A DNA stretch of 64,000 nucleotides from Streptococcus sp. S1 (GTDB lineage Bacteria > Bacillota > Bacilli > Lactobacillales > Streptococcaceae), in NCBI RefSeq assembly GCF_034137685.1, contig NZ_CP139418.1:1329001-1393000 (forward strand), in the 5' to 3' direction. Below, in pieces: positions 18,042 through 27,641 of this stretch. Numbering within the stretch: the first letter of the stretch is position 1; each line of letters opens with the position of its first letter. The translations under genes and the position numbers were made by a program. The notes beneath the pieces were generated by a model, which had not been told where the DNA came from, ran no database searches, and worked only from the letters and a program-made list of their open reading frames with translations.

Positions 18042-18070
18042 TTCAAGTATCGTTCGGTTTTTGTTAAAAT
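18042..18070 (+). promoter_or_regulatory. Putative promoter of the CshA-like adhesin
   Basis: TGTTAAAAT extended -10 at 18062-18070, with a weak TTCAAG at 18042-18047 17 bp upstream. The 5' untranslated region is about 65 bases. The remaining thyA-adhesin spacer is AT-rich and otherwise featureless. Confidence 0.45.
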
Positions 18071-18143
18071 AGATAAGGTTTTGAAAAACAAAACAATTAC
18101 AATAAGAAAGTTAATTAATAGATAAAGATGGAGGCCTATTAAA

Positions 18144-21100
18144 TTGGGGAAAGACTTATTTAATGATCGTATTAGCAGATTCTCGATTCGTAAATTGAAT
18201 GTGGGTGTTTGCTCAGTACTTTTGGGGACACTTGTCATGGTTGGGACTTCCGCAAGTGCAGCAGCAGAAGAAAATACAGATACGACAAGTGAAAGTGTAG
18301 CAGCAGTTGCAACAGCGTCAGAAACGCCCGCAACTTCAACAGCTACTTCAGCAGCATCAACTTCTGAAACAACTAGCACAGTAGCCACAACGTATGAAGC
18401 AAGCCCAGCTGTTACTGCAGCATCAACTTCAACAGCACCTGCTTCAACTAGTGAAGCAAGTAGCACAAGTACAGCAGCCTCAGCAACTGCAGCTACACCA
18501 ACCGCTGCAACACCAAAATTAGAAGCAGCTACGCCAGCAAACAAGGCAGCAGAAACAGCTTCAACCACTACAGATAAGAAAGAAGAAACAACTCTTTCAG
18601 CTGGACAAGGTGCAACAGCAAACAATACAGTCGCAACGGAAGAGACAGCCAACACTTCTCGCCGTCGTACTCGTCGTGCTGTGGGTGACCCAAATGATCC
18701 AAGCTTGATTGGGGATGACGTTGAAGACGCAACTTCAACTCCAAAAGTTGAAAAACCAGGATTTACAACAGATATTGATGCCAAATCTATGGCTAGCCAA
18801 ATCTCATGGTTGGACTTTGGAGATGTAGCTAACTGGACAGGAACTACTACAGTATTAGTTCCTAAAAGTGAAACTAAACCAACTGAGGACTTAGAAGAAA
18901 AATTGGCTCTTCAAGTTGGGTCTACCTATACCAAGGAAATCATGCCTGGTTATGTAGTTACTGTAAAAGTCAAATCCTTGAAACCTTTCCAAGCGACTGA
19001 AATCTATAAGAAACGGATGGAAAATCAAGGGGCTACAGAAGTAGAAAAAGCAACCTATGATCCAAATGCAAAAAATGGTTATGTAAGTGGAGTCACTTCA
19101 ACAGCTGCTAGGCAAGCTTTTAACAATGGTGAAGAGGCCAAAGTCATAGCTGATGCGCAAAATAATTGGACTGAAATCAGATTTGAGAACATTGATACGA
19201 AAACCAAGAAGACTACCATAAGTTCAGCTTTGAATGGTGGAAATATTGGAGTTCAGTTTGAAATCTCTGCAACCTTCCGTGGTAAGACAGTTAAGCCAGC
19301 TATTGTTATGGCTGATGGGGAGTCTGCTAACCCAGGTGAATTAGTTATGTTTACTACCAATGGAGAAGGTTGGCAGCATATTGGAGAATGGAAAAAGTTT
19401 ACCAGACCAAAAACTTCTGTAACTTATGAACCACAAGATACTGAAAATCTTTTTGGACCTAATCCTAAATTTAATAATACCAACTTAAACCAACTTCGTA
19501 GATCTACTGAAGTTGGACCAGAAAAGAAACCAGTAGCTTGGAAGTATTTTGGAAATCCTGACCAAGTTACGGGTGGTCTAGGAACCGGTATATTTGGACC
19601 TAACATTTCTGAAGGAAATAGAACAGTTCCAATTGTGATGACGCGTGGTGCCTCTGAAGTGGGGCTTTATGTCGCTTCAGGTGGTAAACAGTCAGCAATG
19701 CTAGGATTCTTCCCAATTGATGAAGGGGATGCTCCTGAGTCATACGGAAAAGCTATGCATACCATTGCAACTGTAGATGGTGTAACTGGTGCTAAAGTAA
19801 ATCAACCATATATTGGTAATGTGAGCCCAGATATGGATGAGAATACTGCTCTTGACTGGTTCGGTGATGATAAGGCAACTACGGCCGATGAAGGAATTGA
19901 CCAATTGCTTCCAGATGAGCTTAAAGGTACAACCAATGAGATGATCAAGATGGATCGTACACGCCCAGGTAACTACAAGTTGTCAATAGAAGCCCATACA
20001 GATGGAGCTTCAGAAGCTTATATCTACGGTTGGATAGACTTTAACCAAAATGGTACCTTTGATGAAGATGAACGCTCTGATCTTGCAAGAATCACAAATG
20101 ACGGCACCGTTGAGTTGACCTTTGCAAAGAGCAAGACTTATATCGACCCTAGCGTTAAAGAACTAGGTGCTCGTGTTCGTATTGCCAAGAAAGCTACCGA
20201 GATTGAGAGCCCAACTGGTATGGCCTTCTCAGGGGAAGTGGAAGACTTCAGAACTCAAATTACGCACCCACCAAAAGGGGAATTCAAGGAAACAAGTGGT
20301 CTTCAAGGGGCGAAGCAAACTGCAACTGTAACCTTTACAGCACGTGGAGAACACAAGTATGAGCTTAATTCTAGTGCCGTTATTGACGAAACGGTAGAAC
20401 CATACATCGTTGATAAAGATGGCAACCGTGCAACTCTTGATGCGGACGGTTACTATGTCGTTCCAGGACAAGGTAAGTACAAGATTACTGCCAACGGTAA
20501 GGACGTAGACGTTGAATTTATCCCAGAAGATAACTTCCTTGGAACAGCTGATGGTATTTCTATCCGTCGCTCAGATAACAACGGTTATGATACTGGTTGG
20601 TCAACAAAATTCCCAGATCAAGAACCAAACATTAATGGTCAGTTGAATACCATGGATGGTCAATACGTTCCAACAGTCACTCCAATTGAAATCGAAGGAG
20701 TTGACAAAACTTCAACTGATGTTCAAGGTGCGACTCAAAAAGAAACTCCGACCTTTAACACAACTGCGACAAACTCAAATGGTGACAAGATTGCAATCAC
20801 TCCAAGTGCAGAATATCCTGCTAAGTTGGTAGATCCTGCCACAGGTCTCACTACTGATGCGCCATCTGTAACAGTTGAAGGGGAAGGAACTTATACGATT
20901 AATCCTTCAACGGGTGAAGTAACCTTCACTCCAGATCCAAGCTTTACTGGTACAGCCAAAGGTGTGGATGTTTCATTGTCAGCGCCAGTTGGTAGAAATA
21001 AAGATGGTAAGATCCAACAGGACTACATCAAGACTGCAACAGCTAAGTACACTCCAACTGTAACTCCAATCACCGTGACTCCAACAGACAAAGTTTCTGC

Positions 21101-24100
21101 GGATATTCAAAACGTTCCACAAACTCAAACTCCTACATTTGAGTTGAGCAACGACAAGACTGCTGAAATCACAAGCAAGAAATTGGTAGATCCAGCCACT
21201 GGCCAACCTACTGATGAAACTACTGTGACAGTAGCAGGTGAAGGAAGCTATACAATCGATCCAACGACTGGAGCTGTGACATTTACACCAGAAAAAGACT
21301 TTGTTGGTACTGCTAAAGGCGTAACTGTTCAGGCAACTGCTACCATTACAAATGCTAATGGTAAGACTGCAACCATTACTTCTGATGCGACTTACACACC
21401 AACTGTTGTGCCTGCAGTTCCAACTGCAAACCCAGCAACTTCTAAAGATGTGCAAGGTGCAACACAAACAGGGACACCAACCTTTGCAGGAACGACTGTC
21501 CAAGTAAATGGTGAAGATAAAGCTATTACGATTAAAGACAATAGCTATACACTCTTGGATAATGACGGGAACGAAGTTTCAAGCACACCAGCTTACGCAG
21601 AAGATGGTACAACACCAATCGGTACCTTCACTATTGACCCAGCAACTGGTCAAGTAACCTTCACACCAACTGATAAATCTTATACAGGTAAAGTAACTCC
21701 AGCTAAGGTTCAAGCCGAAAGTTCAAACGGTATCAAAGTTGATACAACTTACACACCTGAAATCGTTCCAGTAACCCCAACTGCAACACCAGCAGAAACA
21801 ACAGACATTCAAGGTGCAACTCAAACAGGTAAACCTGAATTCAAGGGTGGAACCGTAACGGTTGATGGCGTTGAGAAAACTGTTGAAATCAACGAAGATG
21901 TTCCAGCAACATTTGACGATGGATCCACAACTAAGACAGTTGAAGGTGTTGGTACTTACACAGTAGCAGCTGATGGTACAGTTACTTTCGTTCCAGAAAA
22001 ATCATTCGTCGGAACTGCACCAGCAGTGACTGTTGTTCGTGAAGATAAGAACGGAACGAAAGCTTCTGCAACCTACACACCAACAGTATTACCTGTGACA
22101 CCAACTGCAACACCAGCAGAAACAACAGACATTCAAGGTGCTACTCAAACAGGTAAACCAGTATTTACTGAAGGCGATAGCCGTGTACCAATGAATGATG
22201 ATGTTCCAGCAACATTTGACGATGGATCTACAACTAAGACAGTTGAAGGTGTTGGTACTTTCACAGTAGCAGCTGATGGTACAGTTACATTTGTTCCAGA
22301 AAAATCATTCGTTGGAACTGCACCAGCAGTAACCGTTGTTCGCGAAGATAAGAACGGAACGAAAGCTTCTGCAACTTATACACCGACTGTTACTGCAGTA
22401 ACCCCAACTGCGACACCAGCTGAAACATCAGGCGTTCAAGGTGCTACTCAATCAGGCAAACCAACCTTCACAGAAGGTGATAGCCGTGTACCAATGAATG
22501 ATGACGTTCCAGCAACATTTGACGATGGATCCACAACGAAGACAGTGAAAGGCGTTGGTACTTACACAGTAGCAGCAGATGGAACTGTAACTTTTGTTCC
22601 AGAACCAAACTTTACTGGTATTGCCCCAGCGGTAACCGTTGTTCGTGAAGATAAGAACGGAACAAAAGCATCAGCAACTTATACACCAACTGTAAATCCA
22701 GTCACTCTTACTCCAACCAATAAAGTTTCTGAAGACATTCAAAATGTACCTCAAACAGAAACGCCTACATTCGCTTTAAGTGATGATGAGACTGCTCAAA
22801 TTACAAGTAAGAAGTTGATTGACCCAGCAACAGGTCAACCAACAGATGAAACAACAGTAACTGTTGAAGGTGAAGGAACTTATACAATCGATCCGACTAC
22901 AGGAGCAGTGACTTTCACACCTGAAAAAGACTTTGTTGGAACTGCAACTGGAGTGAAAGTCCAAGCGACAGCGACGATTACCAATGCAGATGGTAAGACT
23001 GCAACCATCACTTCAGATGCAAGTTACATACCAACAGTTGTAGCAGCTGTTCCAACAGCTAACCCAGCTACATCTAAAGATATCCAAGGTGCTACTCAAA
23101 CAGGAACACCAACTTTTGAAGGTGCAACTGTTCAAGTAAATGGTCAAGATAAAGCGATCACGATCAAAGACAATAGCTACACACTTTTGGATAATGATGG
23201 TAATGAAGTTTCAAGCACACCAGCCTTTGCTGAAGATGGAACAACACCAATTGGTACATTCTCTATCGACCAAGCAACTGGTACTGTAACTTTCACTCCA
23301 ACTGATAAATCTTATACAGGTAAAGTGACTCCAGTTAAGGTTCAAGCTGAAAGCTCAAACGGTATCAAGGTAGATACAACTTACACTCCAGAAATTGTTC
23401 CAGTAACCCCAACTGCAACACCAGCAGAAACAACAGATATTCAAGGTGCTACTCAAACAGGTAAGCCTGAATTCAAGGGTGGAACTGTAACGGTTGATGG
23501 CGTTGAGAAGACTGTTGAAATCAACGAAGCTGTTCCAGCAACATTTGACGATGGCTCAACTTCTAAGACAGTTGATGGCGTTGGTACATATACAGTAGCA
23601 GCAGACGGAACTGTAACCTTTGTTCCTGAGAAATCATTCACAGGTAAAGCACCAGCCGTAACTGTTGTTCGTGAAGATAAGAATGGAACTAAGGCAACTG
23701 CAACGTACACACCAACTGTAACTCCGGTAACCCCAACTGCAACACCAGCTGAATCAACAGGTGTTCAAGGTGCTACACAAACTGGTAAGCCTGAATTTAC
23801 TGCAGGCGACAGCCGTGTGCCAATGAACAATGATGTTCCAGCAACATTTGATGATGGTTCAATTACCAAGACTGTTGACGGCGTTGGTACTTATACAGTA
23901 GCAGCAGACGGAACAGTTACATTTGTACCAGAAAAATCATTTGTTGGTACTGCACCAGCGGTAACAGTTGTGCGTGAAGACATGAACGGAACTAAAGCTT
24001 CTTCAACTTACACACCAACTGTAACTCCTGTCACACCGACAGCGACACCAGTTGAAACAACAGGTAAGCAAGGTCAAACTCAAACAGGTAAGCCTGAATT

Positions 24101-26777
24101 TACTGAAGGCGACAGCCGAGTACCAATGAACGATGACGTTCCAGCTACTTTCGACGATGGCTCAACTACCAAGACAGTTGATGGTGTTGGTACTTACACA
24201 GTAGCAGCAGACGGAACTGTAACCTTTGTCCCTGAGAAATCATTCACAGGTAAAGCACCAGCCGTAACAGTTGTTCGTGAAGATAAGAACGGAACTAAAG
24301 CTTCTGCAACTTATACACCAACTGTGACACCAGTAACTCCAACAGCAACTCCAGCTGAATCTACTGGACCTCAAGGCCTTGTTCAAACTGGAACTGTAAC
24401 CTTTACTGAAGGTGATGAAGTAGCTCCAATTAACAAGGATTCGATTACTCTTCTTGATGAAAATGGTCAACCAGCAGCATCAGTAGAAGCGAAATCACCA
24501 GCAGGTGATGTAATCGGTACATACACAGTTGATAAAGATACAGGTGTAGTGACCTTCACACCAACGGATAAATCATACTCAGGTAATGTTGTCCCAGTTA
24601 AGATTCAAGCAGCTGATACAAATGGAACTACAGTAGAAACAACTTATACACCGAAGATTACTCCAGTTGTCCCAACTTCTGAAGATGTTACATCGACAGA
24701 TATTCAAGGTCAAACACAATCTGGTAAACCAACCTTCACCGAAGGAAATCCAAATGTTCCAATCGATGAAGATACACCAGCGACCTTCGAAGATGGTTCA
24801 ACCACTAAGACAGTAGATGGCGAAGGAACTTACACTGTTGCTCCAGATGGAACCGTAACCTTCGTACCGGAAAAATCATTCACTGGAACTGCTACAGGCG
24901 TAACAGTGAAACGTGTTGATAAGAACGGTACTGAGATCACAGCGAAGTACACACCAACTGTGACACCAGTAACACCAACAGCTGAACCAGCAACATCTAC
25001 AGACATCCAAGGTGCAACTCAAACAGGTAAGCCTGAATTTACTGAAGGCGATAGCCGAGTACCAATGAACGATGACGTTCCAGCTACATTCGATGATGGA
25101 TCAACTACGAAGACTGTAGATGGCGTTGGTACTTACACAGTAGCAGCAGACGGTACAGTAACCTTTGTACCAGAAAAATCATTCGTTGGAACTGCACCAG
25201 CCGTAACAGTAGTTCGTGAAGATAAGAACGGAACAAAAGCTTCTGCAACTTATACACCGACCGTAACACCAGTTACACCAACTGCAGAAGATACAACATC
25301 TACTGACAAACAAGGTCAAACGCAAACAGGTACACCAACCTTCACACCAGGTAATCCAAATGTTCCAATGGATGATGATACTCCTGCAACATTTGAAGAT
25401 GGCTCAACTACGAAGACCATTCCAGGTGAAGGAACTTACACTGTTGCACCAGATGGAACCGTAACATTTGTTCCAGAAAAATCATTCACTGGAGAAGGCA
25501 CAGGCGTAACGGTGAAACGTGTTGATAAAAACGGTACACCAGTTACAGCTAAGTACACACCAACTGTGACACCAGTAACTCCAACAGCTAAGCCAACAAC
25601 ATCTACTGACATCCAAGGTGCAACACAAACTGGTAAACCTGAATTCACTGAAGGTGACAGCCGTGTACCAATGGACGATGATGTACCTGCAACATTCGTT
25701 GATGGTTCAACGACTAAGGTTGTTCCAGGTGAAGGAACTTACACAGTTGCTCCAGACGGAACAGTAACCTTCGTACCAGAGAAATCATTTGTCGGAACAG
25801 CATCAGGTATCGTGGTTCAACGTCAAGATAAGAATGGTACAGTTGCGAAAGCAATGTACACACCAACTGTAACGCCTGTTACACCAACTGCAAGTCCAGC
25901 AGTATCTACTGATGTGCAAGGTGCAACTCAAACAGGTAAACCTGTATTTACTGAAGGTGACAGCCGTGTTCCAATGAACGACGATGTTCCAGCAACCTTT
26001 GAAGATGGTTCAACTACGAAGACAATTCCAGGTGTTGGTACATACACTGTAGCAGCAGACGGAACCGTAACCTTCACACCAGAACCTGAATTCACTGGAA
26101 CTGCACCAGCTGTAACAGTGGTTCGCGAAGATGTGAATGGAACAAAAGCTTCTGCAACTTACACACCAACTGTCCTTCCAATCACTAAGTTTGTTGATAA
26201 AGAAGGTAAGGAAATCCCAGGATATCCTGCAGTTGATGGAGAAGAACCAAAAGCTGAAATTCCAGGTTACCGCTTTGTAGAAACGAAGAAATTGCCTAAT
26301 GGTGATACTGAACACGTCTATGAAAAAGTTACGACTTCATATGTAGACGAAAATGGGGATCCAATCCCAGGTAACCCAACAGAAGATGGGGAACAACCGA
26401 AGAAGGATATCCCAGGTTATGACTTCGTGAAGACTGTTGTAGATAAAGATGGAAACACTCAACATATCTACAAGAAGACTGTGACACCAACTCCAATGCC
26501 GGATCCAACTCCGACACCAGAGCCACAGCCACAGCCTACTCCACAACCAACACCAGAACCACAACCACAACCTACTCCACAACCAAAACCAGAAGAACCA
26601 ACGATTCCTGTCGTTCCAGAAACGAAAGAAGAAGTGAAGTATATTGATCCACAAAATCCTACTGCACAACTTCCAAACACAGGAACAAAAGAATCTTCTA
26701 CTGCTGGTCTTGCGATCATTAGCGCTTTAGCAGGTCTCTCATTATTCGGATTTGCAAAACGCAAAAAAGAAGACTAA
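18144..26777 (+). CDS. CshA-like fibrillar LPXTG adhesin
   Basis: 2877 residues, TTG start at 18144 with GGAGG at 18130. Order: a YSIRK-type signal (RFSIRKLNVGVCSVLLGT), a Ser/Thr/Ala-rich low-complexity stretch to about 170, a non-repeat domain with WLDFGDVANWTGTTTVLVPK (residues 210-520), a GEVED-type domain with the calcium-loop-like DFNQNGTFDEDE ending at GEVEDF (about 520-710), 18 CshA-type fibril repeats (720-2679), two MucBP-like repeats (VDKEGKEIPGYP, VDENGDPIPGNP), a Pro/Gln/Thr wall-spanning region, then LPNTG (2843-2847), a membrane helix and an RKKED tail. In S. gordonii CshA forms surface fibrils binding fibronectin and other bacteria. Monocistronic, ended by a strong terminator. 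Confidence 0.93.
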   Translation: MGKDLFNDRISRFSIRKLNVGVCSVLLGTLVMVGTSASAAAEENTDTTSESVAAVATASETPATSTATSAASTSETTSTVATTYEASPAVTAASTSTAPASTSEASSTSTAASATAATPTAATPKLEAATPANKAAETASTTTDKKEETTLSAGQGATANNTVATEETANTSRRRTRRAVGDPNDPSLIGDDVEDATSTPKVEKPGFTTDIDAKSMASQISWLDFGDVANWTGTTTVLVPKSETKPTEDLEEKLALQVGSTYTKEIMPGYVVTVKVKSLKPFQATEIYKKRMENQGATEVEKATYDPNAKNGYVSGVTSTAARQAFNNGEEAKVIADAQNNWTEIRFENIDTKTKKTTISSALNGGNIGVQFEISATFRGKTVKPAIVMADGESANPGELVMFTTNGEGWQHIGEWKKFTRPKTSVTYEPQDTENLFGPNPKFNNTNLNQLRRSTEVGPEKKPVAWKYFGNPDQVTGGLGTGIFGPNISEGNRTVPIVMTRGASEVGLYVASGGKQSAMLGFFPIDEGDAPESYGKAMHTIATVDGVTGAKVNQPYIGNVSPDMDENTALDWFGDDKATTADEGIDQLLPDELKGTTNEMIKMDRTRPGNYKLSIEAHTDGASEAYIYGWIDFNQNGTFDEDERSDLARITNDGTVELTFAKSKTYIDPSVKELGARVRIAKKATEIESPTGMAFSGEVEDFRTQITHPPKGEFKETSGLQGAKQTATVTFTARGEHKYELNSSAVIDETVEPYIVDKDGNRATLDADGYYVVPGQGKYKITANGKDVDVEFIPEDNFLGTADGISIRRSDNNGYDTGWSTKFPDQEPNINGQLNTMDGQYVPTVTPIEIEGVDKTSTDVQGATQKETPTFNTTATNSNGDKIAITPSAEYPAKLVDPATGLTTDAPSVTVEGEGTYTINPSTGEVTFTPDPSFTGTAKGVDVSLSAPVGRNKDGKIQQDYIKTATAKYTPTVTPITVTPTDKVSADIQNVPQTQTPTFELSNDKTAEITSKKLVDPATGQPTDETTVTVAGEGSYTIDPTTGAVTFTPEKDFVGTAKGVTVQATATITNANGKTATITSDATYTPTVVPAVPTANPATSKDVQGATQTGTPTFAGTTVQVNGEDKAITIKDNSYTLLDNDGNEVSSTPAYAEDGTTPIGTFTIDPATGQVTFTPTDKSYTGKVTPAKVQAESSNGIKVDTTYTPEIVPVTPTATPAETTDIQGATQTGKPEFKGGTVTVDGVEKTVEINEDVPATFDDGSTTKTVEGVGTYTVAADGTVTFVPEKSFVGTAPAVTVVREDKNGTKASATYTPTVLPVTPTATPAETTDIQGATQTGKPVFTEGDSRVPMNDDVPATFDDGSTTKTVEGVGTFTVAADGTVTFVPEKSFVGTAPAVTVVREDKNGTKASATYTPTVTAVTPTATPAETSGVQGATQSGKPTFTEGDSRVPMNDDVPATFDDGSTTKTVKGVGTYTVAADGTVTFVPEPNFTGIAPAVTVVREDKNGTKASATYTPTVNPVTLTPTNKVSEDIQNVPQTETPTFALSDDETAQITSKKLIDPATGQPTDETTVTVEGEGTYTIDPTTGAVTFTPEKDFVGTATGVKVQATATITNADGKTATITSDASYIPTVVAAVPTANPATSKDIQGATQTGTPTFEGATVQVNGQDKAITIKDNSYTLLDNDGNEVSSTPAFAEDGTTPIGTFSIDQATGTVTFTPTDKSYTGKVTPVKVQAESSNGIKVDTTYTPEIVPVTPTATPAETTDIQGATQTGKPEFKGGTVTVDGVEKTVEINEAVPATFDDGSTSKTVDGVGTYTVAADGTVTFVPEKSFTGKAPAVTVVREDKNGTKATATYTPTVTPVTPTATPAESTGVQGATQTGKPEFTAGDSRVPMNNDVPATFDDGSITKTVDGVGTYTVAADGTVTFVPEKSFVGTAPAVTVVREDMNGTKASSTYTPTVTPVTPTATPVETTGKQGQTQTGKPEFTEGDSRVPMNDDVPATFDDGSTTKTVDGVGTYTVAADGTVTFVPEKSFTGKAPAVTVVREDKNGTKASATYTPTVTPVTPTATPAESTGPQGLVQTGTVTFTEGDEVAPINKDSITLLDENGQPAASVEAKSPAGDVIGTYTVDKDTGVVTFTPTDKSYSGNVVPVKIQAADTNGTTVETTYTPKITPVVPTSEDVTSTDIQGQTQSGKPTFTEGNPNVPIDEDTPATFEDGSTTKTVDGEGTYTVAPDGTVTFVPEKSFTGTATGVTVKRVDKNGTEITAKYTPTVTPVTPTAEPATSTDIQGATQTGKPEFTEGDSRVPMNDDVPATFDDGSTTKTVDGVGTYTVAADGTVTFVPEKSFVGTAPAVTVVREDKNGTKASATYTPTVTPVTPTAEDTTSTDKQGQTQTGTPTFTPGNPNVPMDDDTPATFEDGSTTKTIPGEGTYTVAPDGTVTFVPEKSFTGEGTGVTVKRVDKNGTPVTAKYTPTVTPVTPTAKPTTSTDIQGATQTGKPEFTEGDSRVPMDDDVPATFVDGSTTKVVPGEGTYTVAPDGTVTFVPEKSFVGTASGIVVQRQDKNGTVAKAMYTPTVTPVTPTASPAVSTDVQGATQTGKPVFTEGDSRVPMNDDVPATFEDGSTTKTIPGVGTYTVAADGTVTFTPEPEFTGTAPAVTVVREDVNGTKASATYTPTVLPITKFVDKEGKEIPGYPAVDGEEPKAEIPGYRFVETKKLPNGDTEHVYEKVTTSYVDENGDPIPGNPTEDGEQPKKDIPGYDFVKTVVDKDGNTQHIYKKTVTPTPMPDPTPTPEPQPQPTPQPTPEPQPQPTPQPKPEEPTIPVVPETKEEVKYIDPQNPTAQLPNTGTKESSTAGLAIISALAGLSLFGFAKRKKED
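20301..26180 (+). repeat. Eighteen tandem CshA-type fibril repeats inside the adhesin gene
   Basis: Each repeat opens with a QGATQTG- or QNVPQT-like motif and closes with YTPTVTPVTPTA. Starts read at 20301, 20721, 21105, 21450, 21807, 22131, 22434, 22737, 23082, 23439, 23763, 24066, 24369, 24702, 25005, 25308, 25611 and 25914. The last five are exactly 303 bp (101 residues) apart; earlier ones vary from 303 to 420 bp. Confidence 0.95.
21105..24368 (+). repeat. 1632-bp tandem duplication of a five-repeat block
   Basis: Repeats starting at 21105, 21450, 21807, 22131 and 22434 have counterparts exactly 1632 bp later (22737, 23082, 23439, 23763, 24066) with the same lengths (345, 357, 324, 303, 303 bp) and the same subtype order: NVPQT type, LLDNDGN type, KGGTVTVDG type, then two EGDSRVP types. 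This is a higher-order duplication of 544 codons. Confidence 0.9.
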
Positions 26778-26795
26778 GCTAACTTGTGGCTAAGA

Positions 26796-26823
26796 AAAAC
26801 CGCGAAAATCTCGCGGTTTTTTC
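26796..26823 (+). terminator. Terminator of the CshA-like adhesin gene
   Basis: AAAACCGCGA-AAATC-TCGCGGTTTT stem of 10 bp followed by T residues. Confidence 0.93.
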
Positions 26824-26887
26824 TGTTTGTATTTAAAAAAATATCCTCCAAACTAGATAGTTGAAATCAGTCTTTTATAAGAAAATT

Positions 26888-26896
26888 TGATAAAAT
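26888..26896 (+). promoter_or_regulatory. Extended -10 promoter of folA-clpX region
   Basis: TGATAAAAT, 28 bases before the folA ATG; the -35 region is weak. No terminator is evident before the end of engB, so it may serve folA, the small ORF, clpX and engB. Confidence 0.55.
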
Positions 26897-26923
26897 AGAA
26901 GTATCAGTGTAAAGGATGAGAGA

Positions 26924-27433
26924 ATGAAAAAGATAATTGGTATCTGGGCTCAAACTGAAAACGGCATTATTGGAAAGGACCAAGTCATGCCTTGGCATCT
27001 GCCAGCTGAGCTTCAGCATTTCAAAGAAACGACCATGGGGCAAGCAATTCTTATGGGAAGAGTGACCTTTGATGGTATGAAAAAACGGGTTCTACCAGGT
27101 CGGACCAGCATTATCTTAACGCAAGATCAAGCCTATGATCCTGAAAACGATGCTGTACTCGTCATGCACAGCAAAGAAGAAGTCTTGGACTGGTACCAGA
27201 ACCAAGAGAAGAATCTTTATATTATCGGTGGCAGTCAGATTTTAAAGCTCTTTTCTGACCAGTTAGAAGAATTGATCCAGACCATGATTCATGCGGATAT
27301 TGATGGCGATACATTGGCACCGAGATTTGAAGAGAACCGCTATGAAAGAGTCCGTCAAGTCCATCATCCGAAAGATGAGAAGAACCCATATGATTTTACG
27401 GTCAACTATTATAAGAGAAAGGATTTAGACTAA
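26924..27433 (+). CDS. folA: Dihydrofolate reductase
   Basis: 169 residues. Reduces dihydrofolate to tetrahydrofolate with NADPH; the target of trimethoprim. Visible motifs: WAQTENGIIGKDQVMPWHLPAEL (substrate and Met20-loop region), GRVTFDGM, PGRTSIILTQ and YIIGGSQILKLF. The stop codon shares one base with the ATG of the next small ORF. Confidence 0.96.
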   Translation: MKKIIGIWAQTENGIIGKDQVMPWHLPAELQHFKETTMGQAILMGRVTFDGMKKRVLPGRTSIILTQDQAYDPENDAVLVMHSKEEVLDWYQNQEKNLYIIGGSQILKLFSDQLEELIQTMIHADIDGDTLAPRFEENRYERVRQVHHPKDEKNPYDFTVNYYKRKDLD

Positions 27434-27603
27434 TGGAGCGAAGTGTCTTTGGTTTTTTTACAGCTGTCCTATGTGTCATCTGTTTGATTTGCGCCTTACA
27501 AACCTTTCGTAAAAAACGGTTCGGCCTCGCTATTTTATTCTTACTAAATGCTTTTACCAATCTTGTGAATTCTATCCACGCCTTTTACATGACCTTATTT
27601 TAA
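27433..27603 (+). CDS. Small membrane protein between folA and clpX
   Basis: 56 codons from ATG 27433 (TAATG junction with folA) to TAA 27603. Two hydrophobic segments (FGFFTAVLCVICLICAL and LAILFLLNAFTNLVNSI) are joined by a basic FRKKRFG turn, giving a predicted two-helix hairpin. The one-base stop/start overlap suggests translation by coupling. From memory, a short ORF also lies here in other streptococci. Function is unknown. Confidence 0.65.
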   Translation: MERSVFGFFTAVLCVICLICALQTFRKKRFGLAILFLLNAFTNLVNSIHAFYMTLF

Positions 27604-27641
27604 ACTAAATAGAAACAGAAAATGACAGAAAGAGGAAATAC

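Noticed and set aside
18008..18784. Long minus-strand open frame of 258 codons opposite the adhesin N-terminus
   Set aside because: It is the shadow of the Ser/Thr/Ala-rich coding strand; low-complexity composition (runs of Val/Ala), no ribosome site, and the + strand gene is certain.
20301..26180. Regular repeats considered as a CRISPR array or DNA satellite
   Set aside because: The period is 303-420 bp, the frame is open throughout and the repeats encode protein domains; no short repeat-spacer pattern.
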